Of a stretch of 64,000 bases of DNA, positions 38,881-50,104 are shown one piece after another (positions within the stretch are counted from its first letter, which is position 1; the number at the start of each line of letters is the position of its first letter). This DNA comes from JAXGPF01 sp964463985 (GTDB taxonomy: Bacteria; Verrucomicrobiota; Kiritimatiellia; JAAZAB01), in NCBI GenBank assembly GCA_964463985.1, contig CAYXEK010000004.1, positions 1 through 64,000 of the forward strand. The letters are read 5' to 3'. The position numbers and the translations under genes are program-made. Below the pieces are notes generated by a model that was given only the letters and a program-made list of their open reading frames with translations, searched no databases and was not told the DNA's origin.

Positions 38881-40527
38881 TCAAATGGTCACCAGCGGCG
38901 GATCATAGTCTTCCGGTGGAATGAAACCAAGCAAAGCCAGGCAGGTAGCCGCCAGACTGCTGATTCCCAGGTCCTGGCGCTCAGCCAGCCGCCAAGGGCT
39001 GTCCGGCGCGGGATCGTAAACATGCACCGGCACGGGGTTGAGCGAATGGCTGGTCTTGGCCTTGGGCCGACCCGTATCCGGGTTGAGGATCACCGCGCCT
39101 TTTTTATCGTGTTCGTACATATCGTCAGCATTGCCGTGATCGGCGGAAACCACCAGTATCCCCCGGGCGGCGCGCACGGCATCCATCAGCCGCGCCAGGC
39201 AGAGGTCCACCGTTTCCACCGCAATCTGGGCAGCCTGGTAAACGCCGGTATGTCCCACCATGTCGCCGTTGGGATAATTCAACCTGATGAAAGGATACTT
39301 GTTGGCGGCGATTTCAACCGCCACGCGGTCGGTGATCTCGGCGGCTTTCATCCACGGACGTTGTTCAAAGGGTACGCGGTCGGATGGGATTTCCACGTAT
39401 TCTTCCAGGGCTTCGTCAAATTTACCCGACCGGTTGCCGTTAAAGAAATAGGTTACATGACCGAACTTCTGGGTTTCGCTGATCGCCAACTGGCGGACGC
39501 CGGCGCGGCACAGCAACTCGCCCATGGTGCGGCTGATGGACGGGGGACTGACCAGGAAAGACTTTGGGATTTGCAGGTCGCCGTCATACTGCATCATACC
39601 GGCGTAACACACCCGGGGGCGGCGGCCGCGGTCAAATCCATGGAAATCATCATCTTCAAAAGCGCGGCTGATTTCAATCCCGCGATCGCCGCGGAAGTTG
39701 AAAAAGATCACGCTGTCATCATCCTCGACCGGCCCCACCGGCCGGCCGTTTTCGGCGATGACAAACGGCGGCAGGTCCTGGTCAATCACGCCGGGCTGAG
39801 CCTGGCGATGCGCCTGGATCGCCGCGCGGGCGGAGGGAAACTGCGGGCCCCGGGCATGCACATGGATATCCCACCCGAGTTGGACCATGCCCCAGTCGGC
39901 ATTGTAGCGGTCCATGGTAATCCGCATCCGCCCGCCGCCGGACGCGATACGGTAATCCACGCCGCCAACATTGAGTTCCGCCAGAAATTTTTCAAATGGA
40001 TCAACATAATCCAGGGCGGAAGTCTCGCCGACATCGCGGCCGTCCAGCAGGATATGCACCCGCGCGCGGCGGACGCCTTCCTGACGGGCCTGGCGCAGCA
40101 TGGCGCGCAAATGGTCAAGATGGCTGTGGACGTTGCCATCCGAAAACAAGCCGATAAAATGGAGGGTGGACTTGCGGGAGAGGCAGTTTTCAATCAAACC
40201 GCGCCAGACTTTCCCGCGGTACAGGTCGCCCGATTCAATGGCGGCATTCACCAGCATCGCGCCCTGGTCAAAAACGCGGCCGCACCCGATGGCATTATGG
40301 CCAACCTCGCTGTTGCCCATGTCGCCATCGGAAGGCAAGCCGACCGCGCGCCCATGGGCCTTCAGGCGTCTGGTCAAGGCGTGCTGCGCCAGCCAATCCA
40401 GTTGCGGCGTCAACGCCGAGCGCACGGCGTCGCCCTCGGGATATTTGCCGATGCCTACGCCATCCATGATTGCCAGCACCACCGGACCCTTCGGCCCGGC
40501 CGCGCCGGATTTTTTCAGATTTTCCAT
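38881..40527 (-). CDS. gpmI: 2,3-bisphosphoglycerate-independent phosphoglycerate mutase
   Basis: The start is the ATG at 40527, preceded by GGAGG; an upstream ATG at 40545 lacks a ribosome site. The 548 residues begin with AIMDGVGIGKYPEGD (metal-binding Asp), then GLPSDGDMGNSEVGHNAIG with the nucleophile Ser, and the end has VVSADHGNADDM and NPVPVHVYD. The enzyme interconverts 3- and 2-phosphoglycerate in glycolysis. It is slightly longer than the usual 510-515 residues; additional segments lie in the transferase domain. Cytoplasmic. Confidence 0.93.
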   Translation of the reverse strand: MENLKKSGAAGPKGPVVLAIMDGVGIGKYPEGDAVRSALTPQLDWLAQHALTRRLKAHGRAVGLPSDGDMGNSEVGHNAIGCGRVFDQGAMLVNAAIESGDLYRGKVWRGLIENCLSRKSTLHFIGLFSDGNVHSHLDHLRAMLRQARQEGVRRARVHILLDGRDVGETSALDYVDPFEKFLAELNVGGVDYRIASGGGRMRITMDRYNADWGMVQLGWDIHVHARGPQFPSARAAIQAHRQAQPGVIDQDLPPFVIAENGRPVGPVEDDDSVIFFNFRGDRGIEISRAFEDDDFHGFDRGRRPRVCYAGMMQYDGDLQIPKSFLVSPPSISRTMGELLCRAGVRQLAISETQKFGHVTYFFNGNRSGKFDEALEEYVEIPSDRVPFEQRPWMKAAEITDRVAVEIAANKYPFIRLNYPNGDMVGHTGVYQAAQIAVETVDLCLARLMDAVRAARGILVVSADHGNADDMYEHDKKGAVILNPDTGRPKAKTSHSLNPVPVHVYDPAPDSPWRLAERQDLGISSLAATCLALLGFIPPEDYDPPLVTI

Positions 40528-40620
40528 ATCGCCGCCTCCTGCCATGCTTTAAAAAACTGAGTGTTACAGGATACACTGACCGGCGCCAAATGAAAACATT
40601 TTTTATCCCCGGAAAGAATT

Positions 40621-40830
40621 TCGGGGCGCATCTGCGATTAGGTTTATTCGGCGAAGCGCAACTTTTTGGAGTGCGTCCGGCTACGCCGGATTTTGCTGGT
40701 TAAACGCAAGCCTGTAAAAGCGCAGTCGGGCCTGCGCACTCCAAAGCCGCTTCGCGGCAGAAGACTGCGCGAAAGCAACGAAAGCATGTTGCCTGCGCCG
40801 GCTTGATTGCACCGAATCGCAGGCGCCCGA
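40621..40830. repeat. MITE-like element, copy B
   Basis: The part 40735-40825 is nearly identical to the complement of the left part of copy A (for example CGAAGCGGCTTTGGAGTGCG in its complement). Ends GGGCGCATCTGCGATTAGG (from 40622) and ACCGAATCGCAGGCGCCC (to about 40829) are inverted versions of each other, so the element appears bounded by terminal inverted repeats of about 18 bp. Confidence 0.7.
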
Positions 40831-40853
40831 ATTTCGCCGGACGCGGATTTGCA

Positions 40854-40881
40854 TTGCCTGGCGCGGGATAAATGTTATGAT
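40854..40881 (+). promoter_or_regulatory. Sigma-70-like promoter of the membrane peptide/DHH operon
   Basis: -35 TTGCCT (40854-40859), 16-base spacer, -10 TATGAT (40876-40881). Start codon 30 bases downstream. Confidence 0.55.
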
Positions 40882-40910
40882 TGAGTCGCTTAAAAAGGCA
40901 AGGAGCATCC

Positions 40911-41093
40911 ATGCATAAAAAAATGATTGCCGCACTGGCGATATTGCTGCTGACAGCCCTGGTGCTGGTGTTCAACGCCAAGGGACCGGAAGTTGAAGTC
41001 AATTTGATTTTCACTGCCATACAGGGGATCAAGTCCATCGTGTTTCTCGGCTTTATCGCCGTCGGCGTGGCCATCGGCCTGCTGTTAAAATGA
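40911..41093 (+). CDS. Small membrane protein, 60 residues
   Basis: AAGGAGCATCC precedes the ATG. There are two hydrophobic segments: MIAALAILLLTALVLVF and SIVFLGFIAVGVAIGLLLK, separated by a short polar loop (NAKGPEVEVNLI). It ends with Lys and overlaps the DHH gene by ATGA, so the two are coupled. It resembles LapA-type small membrane proteins in layout, but the sequence does not prove it. Confidence 0.75.
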   Translation: MHKKMIAALAILLLTALVLVFNAKGPEVEVNLIFTAIQGIKSIVFLGFIAVGVAIGLLLK

Positions 41094-42127
41094 GCGCGGA
41101 TGCCGAATTCCTGGAACGTCTGCAAGCGGTCCTGCCAGCCCGCGGACGGGTATGGATCATTACCCACGATTATCCCGATCCCGACGCCCTGGCCTCGGCC
41201 GCCGCCCTGCAATTACTCCTGCGGAAACGCTGGCAACTCAACGGACGGATTGTTTTCCGCGGCGGCGTGTCCCGCCCGGAAAACCGGGAATTGCTCCGGC
41301 ATTTCCGCTATCGCACCGACTCCGACCTGAAAACCGCGCCGGGCGGCCGGCCCCAGCCGGCGATTTTCACTGATGTTCTGCCGTGGGGCGGCAATGTGAC
41401 ACTGCCCGCCGGCTTCCGGCCGGTAGCGGTTTTCGACCATCACCTGCGGCTGGCCCGCCGCTCCGCGCCGCCCGCCGGCCTGCTGTTGGACATCCATCCC
41501 AACCTGGGCGCCACGACCACCCGCCTGCATGAACTGCTGGCAGCGGCGCAAATTGCTCCGCCGCCCTGGCTGGCGACCATCATGGCTTATGCCATTGCCA
41601 CGGAAACCATGGAATTCACCCATGGCGCCACCGCGCGGGACATTGCCGCGCACACGGCGTTGCTGGCGGGATGCAACCTGCGGCTGCTGGGACGCATCCG
41701 GCAGGCCCCGCTTCCGCGGGAATATTATGCCTTCCTGGCTGAAGGCATGCGCCAGGCGCGCACCTACCGCAGCGTCGCCTGGTCCCACCTGGCGGAAACG
41801 CCCCAACCCGAAATCGTGGCGGAACTGGCCGACCTGCTGTTGCGCATGGAACGGATCAGCTGGGCATTCTGCACCGCCGGCATGGGCGACCGCCTGCTGG
41901 TTTCCATCCGCAGCAAAACCGGAGCGGATTGCGGCCGGTATTTGCGCAGGATAACCCGGCGCCGGACGGGGTCCTTCGGGGGGCACAGCCATGCCGCCGC
42001 GGGGTATCTTGATTTAACCGGTCTGGCGCCTGACCAGCGCGTTCAATGCAAAAATGACCTGGTGGAAGATTTGGTAACCGGATTAACCGGCCAGACCGGC
42101 AATGACGCCCGGCAACTGGTTGAATGA
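41090..42127 (+). CDS. DHH-family phosphoesterase (NrnA-like)
   Basis: The 345-residue product has the DHH-motif I in ITHDYPDPDALASAAALQ near residue 24, a second acidic segment IFTDVLPWGG, and DHH in VAVFDHHLRLAR near residue 113. A C-terminal DHHA1-like GGHSHAAAG loop is visible (GSFGGHSHAAAGYLD). Family members degrade nanoRNA and pAp or cyclic dinucleotides; the size is typical for NrnA-like enzymes (about 310-350). Membrane association through the coupled small protein is possible but not shown. Confidence 0.85.
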   Translation: MSADAEFLERLQAVLPARGRVWIITHDYPDPDALASAAALQLLLRKRWQLNGRIVFRGGVSRPENRELLRHFRYRTDSDLKTAPGGRPQPAIFTDVLPWGGNVTLPAGFRPVAVFDHHLRLARRSAPPAGLLLDIHPNLGATTTRLHELLAAAQIAPPPWLATIMAYAIATETMEFTHGATARDIAAHTALLAGCNLRLLGRIRQAPLPREYYAFLAEGMRQARTYRSVAWSHLAETPQPEIVAELADLLLRMERISWAFCTAGMGDRLLVSIRSKTGADCGRYLRRITRRRTGSFGGHSHAAAGYLDLTGLAPDQRVQCKNDLVEDLVTGLTGQTGNDARQLVE

Positions 42128-42206
42128 CGGCTTATTGACGAGCCGCGCCGGCGTTTCGTGCTGGTGACGCTTGACCGATGCAGCGCAACGGCGGTCCCCG
42201 GCTGTC

Positions 42207-43085
42207 TCAGCGCGCGGCCGGCGGCGCGTCCGGCGCGCTTTCCCGCGCCGATTCATCCGCCGGGGCCGCCAGCACCTGCATGTCCTCGATCCGCAACAGG
42301 GTGCGGTGCGACAATCCCACGGAGCGCATTTCCAGGTCCTTCACCATCCACTGGCCGTCAATCTTTTTGAAACTGCGGACCATCAGCCGCCGCGCCGGCC
42401 GGCCGGCCAGCCAGACTTCCATCTGCAAAAAAACATGCATTTTTTCATCCACCCACAACCGGCATGTTTCCGGCAGAATGGCGGCGGGATCGTCCGGCGC
42501 GGCCGGCGCCGTCCCCGGCGGCGCCAGTTCCACCACCACGCAATCGCGGCCGCGGAATGTATCGCGTCCGACCATCCGCAACGCGGGCCACCACAGGAAA
42601 GACAACATCAAATCGCTCCAGGTAACATCGGTGGACTGGATGCTGGCATGCGGCGGAGGAAGCTTGTCGGACATCGCCTGCGCGCCCTGGGCATACCGCG
42701 CATCCACATCCGCCGGCCCGTGCCGCAGCACGAACAACTGCTCCAGCAAGCCGCCGAAACTGTCGCGCAGAACATAGTCCGCCGTCATGGGCTGCCGGCT
42801 GAAATCCAGCCGGATCTCAACGGAATAATCATGTTCGAACCCGCCCTGCAAAGGCCCGCTCCGCAATTGACCGCGCATCAGCACCGGCGCCTGGGGCAGG
42901 TTGGCTCGCACTTGGCGCATGATCTCCCCGGCGGCGGGCTCCCGGGCATCTTCCGCCGCCCGCAATATTCCGCCGGCAAGCAGCAGCGGCAGCAGCATCG
43001 CGAGCCGCGCGCCGCCGTGCCGGTTGCCGGCGTGAGGGATTCGCCCTGATCCGCCAAGGAATGATTGATGTTGCACACTCTTCAC
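42207..43085 (-). CDS. LolA-like outer-membrane lipoprotein-sorting protein
   Basis: A GTG start at 43085 follows AAGGA; 292 residues result. A hydrophobic segment (LAMLLPLLLAGGILRAA) serves as signal peptide, although the n-region is long, so a later start is possible. The body has the alternating strands of the LolA/LolB or lipoprotein-sorting family: FEHDYSVEIRLDFSRQPMT, WVDEKMHVFLQMEVWLAG and RLMVRSFKKIDGQWMVKDLE. It probably acts in the periplasm, carrying or assessing lipoproteins or lipid. The tail is Ala/Pro-rich. It lies after the FabZ operon in the same orientation. Confidence 0.7.
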   Translation of the reverse strand: MKSVQHQSFLGGSGRIPHAGNRHGGARLAMLLPLLLAGGILRAAEDAREPAAGEIMRQVRANLPQAPVLMRGQLRSGPLQGGFEHDYSVEIRLDFSRQPMTADYVLRDSFGGLLEQLFVLRHGPADVDARYAQGAQAMSDKLPPPHASIQSTDVTWSDLMLSFLWWPALRMVGRDTFRGRDCVVVELAPPGTAPAAPDDPAAILPETCRLWVDEKMHVFLQMEVWLAGRPARRLMVRSFKKIDGQWMVKDLEMRSVGLSHRTLLRIEDMQVLAAPADESARESAPDAPPAAR

Positions 43086-43121
43086 AGATGTCCTTATACC
43101 GGATACAACACCGGCACCGAA

Positions 43122-43161
43122 ATCGGTATCGCTACCGGGCGAGCCCGATTGCGATACCGAT
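43122..43161. terminator. Long hairpin downstream of the tandem FabZ gene
   Basis: ATCGGTATCGC (43122-43132) pairs perfectly with GCGATACCGAT (43151-43161), with an inner CGGGC/GCCCG stem. It lies 40 bases after the FabZ stop, minus strand. There is no T-tract, so termination is possible but unproven. Confidence 0.45.
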
Positions 43162-43201
43162 AGCTATACCGCATAAAATCGAATCTTCATCGGATCAGGC
43201 G

Positions 43202-44149
43202 CTAGCCGGTATCCACCAGGGCAAAACTGATCTCGGCATCCACGGCCAATGCGCCGTTGACGCGGATGGCGCCGCGCGCGCGTCCGGCGCGGCTGCGCAA
43301 TGAAAGCAGCTGCGCGGTGATCAGCAACTGGCAGCCCGGCTGGATTGGCCGGCGGAACCGCACGCGGTCCACGCCCATGAAATAAACCAGTTTGCCGCGG
43401 TGCGGCGGCTGCTGCAGGATGTAGACTGCGCCGGCCTGGGCCATTGACTCCAGCAGCAGCGATCCGGGCATAACCGGCGGGCCGGGGAAATGCCCCCGGA
43501 AGAAAGGCTCGTTGCCGGAAACATTTTTTACGGCGGTGAGTGTGTCGCCTTCGATCTTCAGGATGGCGTCCACCATGAGCATGGGATGGCGATGGGGTAT
43601 GATTGACAATATTTTATCGGCGGTCAGCAGCGGTTCGCCGGCGGCTGCCGGCAGCGGGATGAACGGCGGCGGCATCAAGGGACAGCGGCTGATGGTGATT
43701 TCCGCCTGGCAGGCGATTTGATCGCGCACCGCGGCGGACGCCGAAAACACCGCCGTCCGCGGCCGCAAGGAGCGCAACCGGGCGCGCAATTGGAGCAGAT
43801 CGCCGGGAATGACCGGGCGCCGGAACTTGATTTTACGCATGGCGCTAACCATCGGTTCGCCGTTGCCGGGCGCCGCCAGTTGGTGCAGCACCAGACCGGC
43901 ATTCTGCAACATGGCTTCCAGGATCAGAACCCCGGGCATAACCGGCCGGCCGGGGAAATGGCCGGGGAAAAAAGGCTCGTCCGCCGCCACGCATTTCCAA
44001 GCTTCGCCGCACTGCTCGGCCGGCAGCCATTGGGCGTAATCCAGCATGAGCATCGGATAACGATGCGGAAGAATCCGCTTGATGGCGGATAAATCGAGCT
44101 GGACGGCCCGGTCCCGCCCGGCGTTGCGGTCAGGTTGCGTGGAATTCAT
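43202..44149 (-). CDS. Tandem FabZ-like hot-dog fusion
   Basis: The 315-residue protein contains two complete FabZ/FabA hot-dog domains. The first has LPHRYPMLMLD (active His about residue 29), FFPGHFPGRPVMPGVLILEA (Glu). The second, from about residue 175, has IPHRHPMLMVDAILKI and FFRGHFPGPPVMPGSLLLES followed by MAQAG. Both keep the His and Glu of beta-hydroxyacyl-ACP dehydratase. Bacterial FabZ is about 150 residues and works as a dimer of single domains, so a covalent pair is unusual. It follows the HEAT lipoprotein gene with an ATGA overlap. A role in fatty acid or lipid A acyl chain synthesis is expected from the family. Confidence 0.85.
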   Translation of the reverse strand: MNSTQPDRNAGRDRAVQLDLSAIKRILPHRYPMLMLDYAQWLPAEQCGEAWKCVAADEPFFPGHFPGRPVMPGVLILEAMLQNAGLVLHQLAAPGNGEPMVSAMRKIKFRRPVIPGDLLQLRARLRSLRPRTAVFSASAAVRDQIACQAEITISRCPLMPPPFIPLPAAAGEPLLTADKILSIIPHRHPMLMVDAILKIEGDTLTAVKNVSGNEPFFRGHFPGPPVMPGSLLLESMAQAGAVYILQQPPHRGKLVYFMGVDRVRFRRPIQPGCQLLITAQLLSLRSRAGRARGAIRVNGALAVDAEISFALVDTG

Positions 44150-45816
44150 GGTGATATGCCGCTGTCCTTTAATTCCTGCAGCCGCTGGACGGCGGCCGCC
44201 CGCACTTCCCGGATGGGATCATGGTCGCGAATGCGCGCCAGCAATTCCAGGTCTGTCAGCAGGCGCAAAGCCGTCTCGCGCACCATGGCGTCCGTGTCCG
44301 ACGCCGCCGCATCGGCGATGACCTGCGGATCGTGCGTGCGCGTGACCGCCGCGCGGCGGACATCCGCGAGCGGATCGTTGCGGGCGATATCCGCCAGGAC
44401 CGCCTGGTCGTTCAGCCTGGACACAGCCGACAGGCGCACATGTTGATTATCCGATCTGGACAGTTGCGCCAGCAGGGTCTGATCGGTGATCCGGCCCGCC
44501 GCCAGCACGCGCACATCGCGGTGAACATCGTGCAAGGCCACAGTCTGCAGCACCCGCTGGTCAACCAGGCGTTCCACGGCGGCCGCCCGCACGGCGGGAT
44601 CGGGGTCGCGGAGTGCGGCGGCTTCCACCGCGGCCTGGTCGGTGATGCGGCGCAGGGCCGCCTGCCGCACCGCGGGATCCGCGTCCGCGCGGGCGATGAC
44701 GGCAAGCACGGATTGATTTTTTAATTTTTCAACCGCCGCCTGCCGCACCTGCGCATCCGCGTCCTTGACAGCCGCTTCCTCCAGCGCGCCGGATGCAGCC
44801 AGGGGATCAAGCTGGATGACGGCCAGGCGGCGCACTTCCGGGTCGGCATCCTGCAGCGCCACGCGCGCCAGGGTATGGCCCTGCAGGCGGGCAACGGCGG
44901 CCCGCCGCACCCGCGGCTCGGTTTCGTGCCGCACCAGTTCCGCCAGCGCGGCCTGATCGGCAATCCGTTCCACCGCCGCTTCGCGCACCATCGGCGTCCG
45001 ATCGGAACGCGCCAGGCGCAGGAGGATGCTTTGATCAGTCAGCTTGCGCACCGCAAGGCAGCGGATGACATCATCCGTCTCCCGGTCGGCGATGGCGCCC
45101 AGCACCGCCTGGTCGGCGATCAATTCCACCGCCATTTTGCGCACGTCCCGGTCCCCGGGATTCGCCGCCACCTCCGCCAGCAGGCGCGGATCTTTGATGC
45201 CGCGCAGAGCCGTGCGCCGCACCAACTGGTCCCCGCTGCCGCGAAATACCTGTAACAGATAATCCTGGCGGGTCAAGCGCGCCGCCGCCGCCGCCCGGAT
45301 GAAGTCATCGTCGTTTTGCAAAGCAATCTCGCGCAATATTCCCTCGCTGCGGATGCGCTCAACGGCGGCGCGCCGGACCATGCGGTCGGTATTGGCCGCG
45401 CAAATTTCCGCCAACACCGCCTGACTCTCGACTTTGTCCACCGCGGCCAGCCGGGCCATCGGTTCGGTGTTATCCATGGCCGCCATCCGCAAGGCGCGCT
45501 GGTCAGTCAACTGCTCCACCGCAGCCACGCGCACCGCCGCCACCGGATCGGCGCGGGCGATGGAAAAAAGCGTAGTCTGGTCGGAAAGCTTCCGCACGGC
45601 GGCCCGCCGCACATCCCAGTCCTCATCGCCGCGGGCGATTTCGGTAATCCGCGCCGGGTCGCGGGTGGTAATCACCACTTCCCTCGTGTCCGATCCCGGC
45701 GCATAATCGCCAAGCACGCGCAATCCCCGGTCTTCGCGCAGCACCGGCGCGCACCCGGCCATAAAAACCAGGGCGCAAAGCGCGGCGCCCGCCATGCATG
45801 TTGTATTCGAGCCCAT
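44146..45816 (-). CDS. HEAT-repeat lipoprotein
   Basis: The 556-residue protein has a lipoprotein signal (AALCALVFMAGC, lipobox FMAGC) and then about 16 HEAT-like units of about 28 residues, each with D-x-x-V-R-x-A-A-V and L-x-D-Q-x-x-L segments (for example DWDVRRAAVRKLSDQTTL and DTEPMARLAAVDKV-like variants). The array runs to the C-terminus. It probably sits at the inner face of the outer membrane and binds proteins. Its stop overlaps the FabZ start (ATGA), so the two are translated together. Function unknown. Confidence 0.82.
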   Translation of the reverse strand: MGSNTTCMAGAALCALVFMAGCAPVLREDRGLRVLGDYAPGSDTREVVITTRDPARITEIARGDEDWDVRRAAVRKLSDQTTLFSIARADPVAAVRVAAVEQLTDQRALRMAAMDNTEPMARLAAVDKVESQAVLAEICAANTDRMVRRAAVERIRSEGILREIALQNDDDFIRAAAAARLTRQDYLLQVFRGSGDQLVRRTALRGIKDPRLLAEVAANPGDRDVRKMAVELIADQAVLGAIADRETDDVIRCLAVRKLTDQSILLRLARSDRTPMVREAAVERIADQAALAELVRHETEPRVRRAAVARLQGHTLARVALQDADPEVRRLAVIQLDPLAASGALEEAAVKDADAQVRQAAVEKLKNQSVLAVIARADADPAVRQAALRRITDQAAVEAAALRDPDPAVRAAAVERLVDQRVLQTVALHDVHRDVRVLAAGRITDQTLLAQLSRSDNQHVRLSAVSRLNDQAVLADIARNDPLADVRRAAVTRTHDPQVIADAAASDTDAMVRETALRLLTDLELLARIRDHDPIREVRAAAVQRLQELKDSGISP

Positions 45817-45920
45817 GTATGATTTCCAAAAACCGCCGGCGCCTTGCAGTAAAATTTACGATTGCCTGCCGGCGCGCAGGCATGAAATTTACCGCCGGGC
45901 CCCCCGGCGGCAGTCTACAT

Positions 45921-46808
45921 TCAACTCCGTAGAATTTTGCGTCCTTCGCACTTGTGGTATGCCAGCAATTTTGCCCCCAGGCGTGCGGCCGTGTATTCGG
46001 CCACAACCATGCCCGGCACGGGTGCGGTTTCCACGATATCCGCCGCCACCACCGCGCGCCGCCGGCACACCCGGCGCAGCAGGCGCGTTACCGCCAGCCA
46101 CGACAAACCTCCCGGCTCCGGCGTGCCCGTGCCGGGCATCAGGCCGGGATCCAGCACATCCACGTCAAGGCTGATATAAACCCGATCGCCCAGGCGCTCC
46201 AGCACAGCGTCCATCCAGGCGCCGCCGGCATCCTGCGCCAGGTCGCGCCACCAGCATACCGGCAAATGCCGTCCGCTGACAAGACTATATTCTTCGGCGC
46301 AGACGCTGCGGATGCCGACATGCACGGACGGGATATTCATTTCCAACACGCGGCGCATGACGCAGGCATGCGACTGCGGGTCGCCATGGTATTGATCGCG
46401 CAAATCCAGATGAGCATCCAAGTGGAGGACCGACAGACCGGGATGCGCCCTGGCGGCGGCCGCCACCAGCGGCGCCGTGATCGAGTGTTCTCCGCCCAGG
46501 GCCAGCAGAAAACGCCCGGCGTCCAGTTCCGGCGCCGCGGCGGCGCCGATGCGCGCCAGGATTTGCGCGGCGTCTCCGTTTCGACAATCCGGCGCCGGCA
46601 GGGTATGCACGGCCAGAGCCGGAGCCAGCAACAATTCTTCGTCAAACATTTCAATTTGCGTGCTGGCGGCCAGGATGGCGGCCGGCGCCGCGCCGGTGCC
46701 GCGCCCATAACTCACCGAACGTTCGTAAGGCACGGGCAGCACCGCGTAGGGCGCATCCGGAGTCTGCGCATAATCCGCGCCGTTTTCGAGAAAATGTCCT
46801 AAATTCAT
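45921..46808 (-). CDS. speB: Agmatinase (ureohydrolase)
   Basis: The ATG at 46808 gives 295 residues. The manganese site is in LALGGEHSITAPLV, LHLDAHLDLRDQY and YISLDVDVLDPGLMPGTG. The enzyme splits agmatine to putrescine and urea. It lies 98 bp after speA in the same orientation, giving the arginine-to-putrescine route. Length matches agmatinases (about 290-320). A close relative such as a guanidinobutyrase cannot be excluded. Confidence 0.88.
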   Translation of the reverse strand: MNLGHFLENGADYAQTPDAPYAVLPVPYERSVSYGRGTGAAPAAILAASTQIEMFDEELLLAPALAVHTLPAPDCRNGDAAQILARIGAAAAPELDAGRFLLALGGEHSITAPLVAAAARAHPGLSVLHLDAHLDLRDQYHGDPQSHACVMRRVLEMNIPSVHVGIRSVCAEEYSLVSGRHLPVCWWRDLAQDAGGAWMDAVLERLGDRVYISLDVDVLDPGLMPGTGTPEPGGLSWLAVTRLLRRVCRRRAVVAADIVETAPVPGMVVAEYTAARLGAKLLAYHKCEGRKILRS

Positions 46809-46906
46809 GGCAGGCTCGATTCCCGGCTTAACAGCGGAACGGAGGGACGCCGGCGTTTCACCGCGCCGGCCGCCGCAGGCTGCGGGCCGGGCACGACCGG
46901 CCGGCA

Positions 46907-48823
<1,917 letters not shown>

Positions 48824-49100
48824 CGCACCTCCTCTCACAACCGCCCGCACGCCCGCCGGCCGGCCGATTTCAAGCCTACGACCGGCGCAAGCCTCCCGCA
48901 TGCGCCAGTAAGCAAGCGGGGAATTCTGCGATGAATTGCGTTTATTTGCAAGCAGATTATTGACGATTTCCGCGGCGGGACAGCGTCAGCGTCATACCCG
49001 GAGGCTCAGGCGGTTTGCCTTAATTTTTATGGCAGTTTTCAGAGTTTAAGGCGCTAATTTTTAAAGGATATTGCCGTCAAAATGTCCGGGCGGACACGGA

Positions 49101-50006
49101 TCAGGCGCCGGGGCGGCGGCCGAAAAACACGGTAATCGCCAGGCCGGAGAGGATGCAGAAGCTACCGAGCACCATGAACAGGTTAAGTTCCTCGCCCAGC
49201 CAGAGAACCGCCAGCAGCGAGGCGAGCACGGGTTTTAAAAAAAACGTCATGGACGCCTGGAATGCGGTGCAATGATGCAGGCCGTAGTAATACAAACCGT
49301 ACGCCAAGGTGGTGCCGGCCAGCGCCAGCGCCAGCACCAGCGGCCACGCGTCCAGCAGCCCCGCCGGCCCGGTCCGCCACAGGCTCCACGCCGCCCAGGG
49401 CAGCACCATCAAGCTTCCGAACAAGGTTGTAAATCCCGTCAGGATAAATACGCCGTAGCGGTGGATGACCCGGCGTGCAATGCAAATTCCCGCCGAAAAC
49501 AGCAGCGCGGAAGCGGCGATCAACCCCAGCGCCTGCAGCGACTGAAGCGTGAAGGCGCCCGATTCCCACGCAAAAAAAGCCACGCCGACCCCGCCGCTCA
49601 GGACGGCCGCCGCCTTGGGCCAACTCAGCGGCTCGCGGTTGATAAATCGCGCCAGCAGCATGACAAAAATGGGATTGGCGCTGAAGACCACCGCGCAGGA
49701 AGCCGCCTTTTCAAACACCAGCAAAGCCAGGTGAAACAGCGAAATTGCAACGGCAATGCTGACAAAACCATTGAAGGCAAACAGTCCGTAATCACGCCCG
49801 GTCAAGGCCGCCAGGCGCCGGGGCAAATCGCGGCCCACCAGCGCCAGCAGCACCAGGCCGGTGATGAAAAAACGCAGAAAAACCAGCAGCCAGGGCGACA
49901 CCCGCGTCCCGATCAGCTTGGATAAGACTTCCACCGTGCTGAACAAAGCCACGCCGGCTATCAGCGTCATAAACCCTAAAACCGGCTTGTCCACTTTATG
50001 CTGCAT
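49101..50006 (-). CDS. EamA-family DMT transporter
   Basis: From the ATG at 50006 (an upstream ATG at 50039 is possible; no clear ribosome site for either) the product has 301 residues. It has about ten hydrophobic segments in two EamA repeats: GFMTLIAGVALFSTVEVLSK and, in the second half, VLALALAGTTLAYGLYYYGL, followed by STMTFFLKPVLASLLAVLWL-like end. The family exports metabolites such as amino acids. Substrate unknown. Confidence 0.82.
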   Translation of the reverse strand: MQHKVDKPVLGFMTLIAGVALFSTVEVLSKLIGTRVSPWLLVFLRFFITGLVLLALVGRDLPRRLAALTGRDYGLFAFNGFVSIAVAISLFHLALLVFEKAASCAVVFSANPIFVMLLARFINREPLSWPKAAAVLSGGVGVAFFAWESGAFTLQSLQALGLIAASALLFSAGICIARRVIHRYGVFILTGFTTLFGSLMVLPWAAWSLWRTGPAGLLDAWPLVLALALAGTTLAYGLYYYGLHHCTAFQASMTFFLKPVLASLLAVLWLGEELNLFMVLGSFCILSGLAITVFFGRRPGA

Positions 50007-50104
50007 TTGCGCATTATTCCGGAGTGCCGCAAGCGCCATCAGTTGCCGGCAGGCATGCGGCCAGGCCGCCCCGCAGCAAACCGGCGGATGTAAATTGGCG
50101 GCGC

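Larger units (their letters stand above)
40528..40910. other. Intergenic region with MITE-like copy B and a promoter
   Basis: No gene is supported. Copy B of the palindromic element occupies the centre and the promoter for the membrane protein and DHH operon lies at the right end. Confidence 0.6.

Noticed and set aside
38461..40560. Long plus-strand open frame opposite gpmI and part of the LpxC-like gene
   Set aside because: Spans two genes of clear function on the opposite strand and has no recognisable product.
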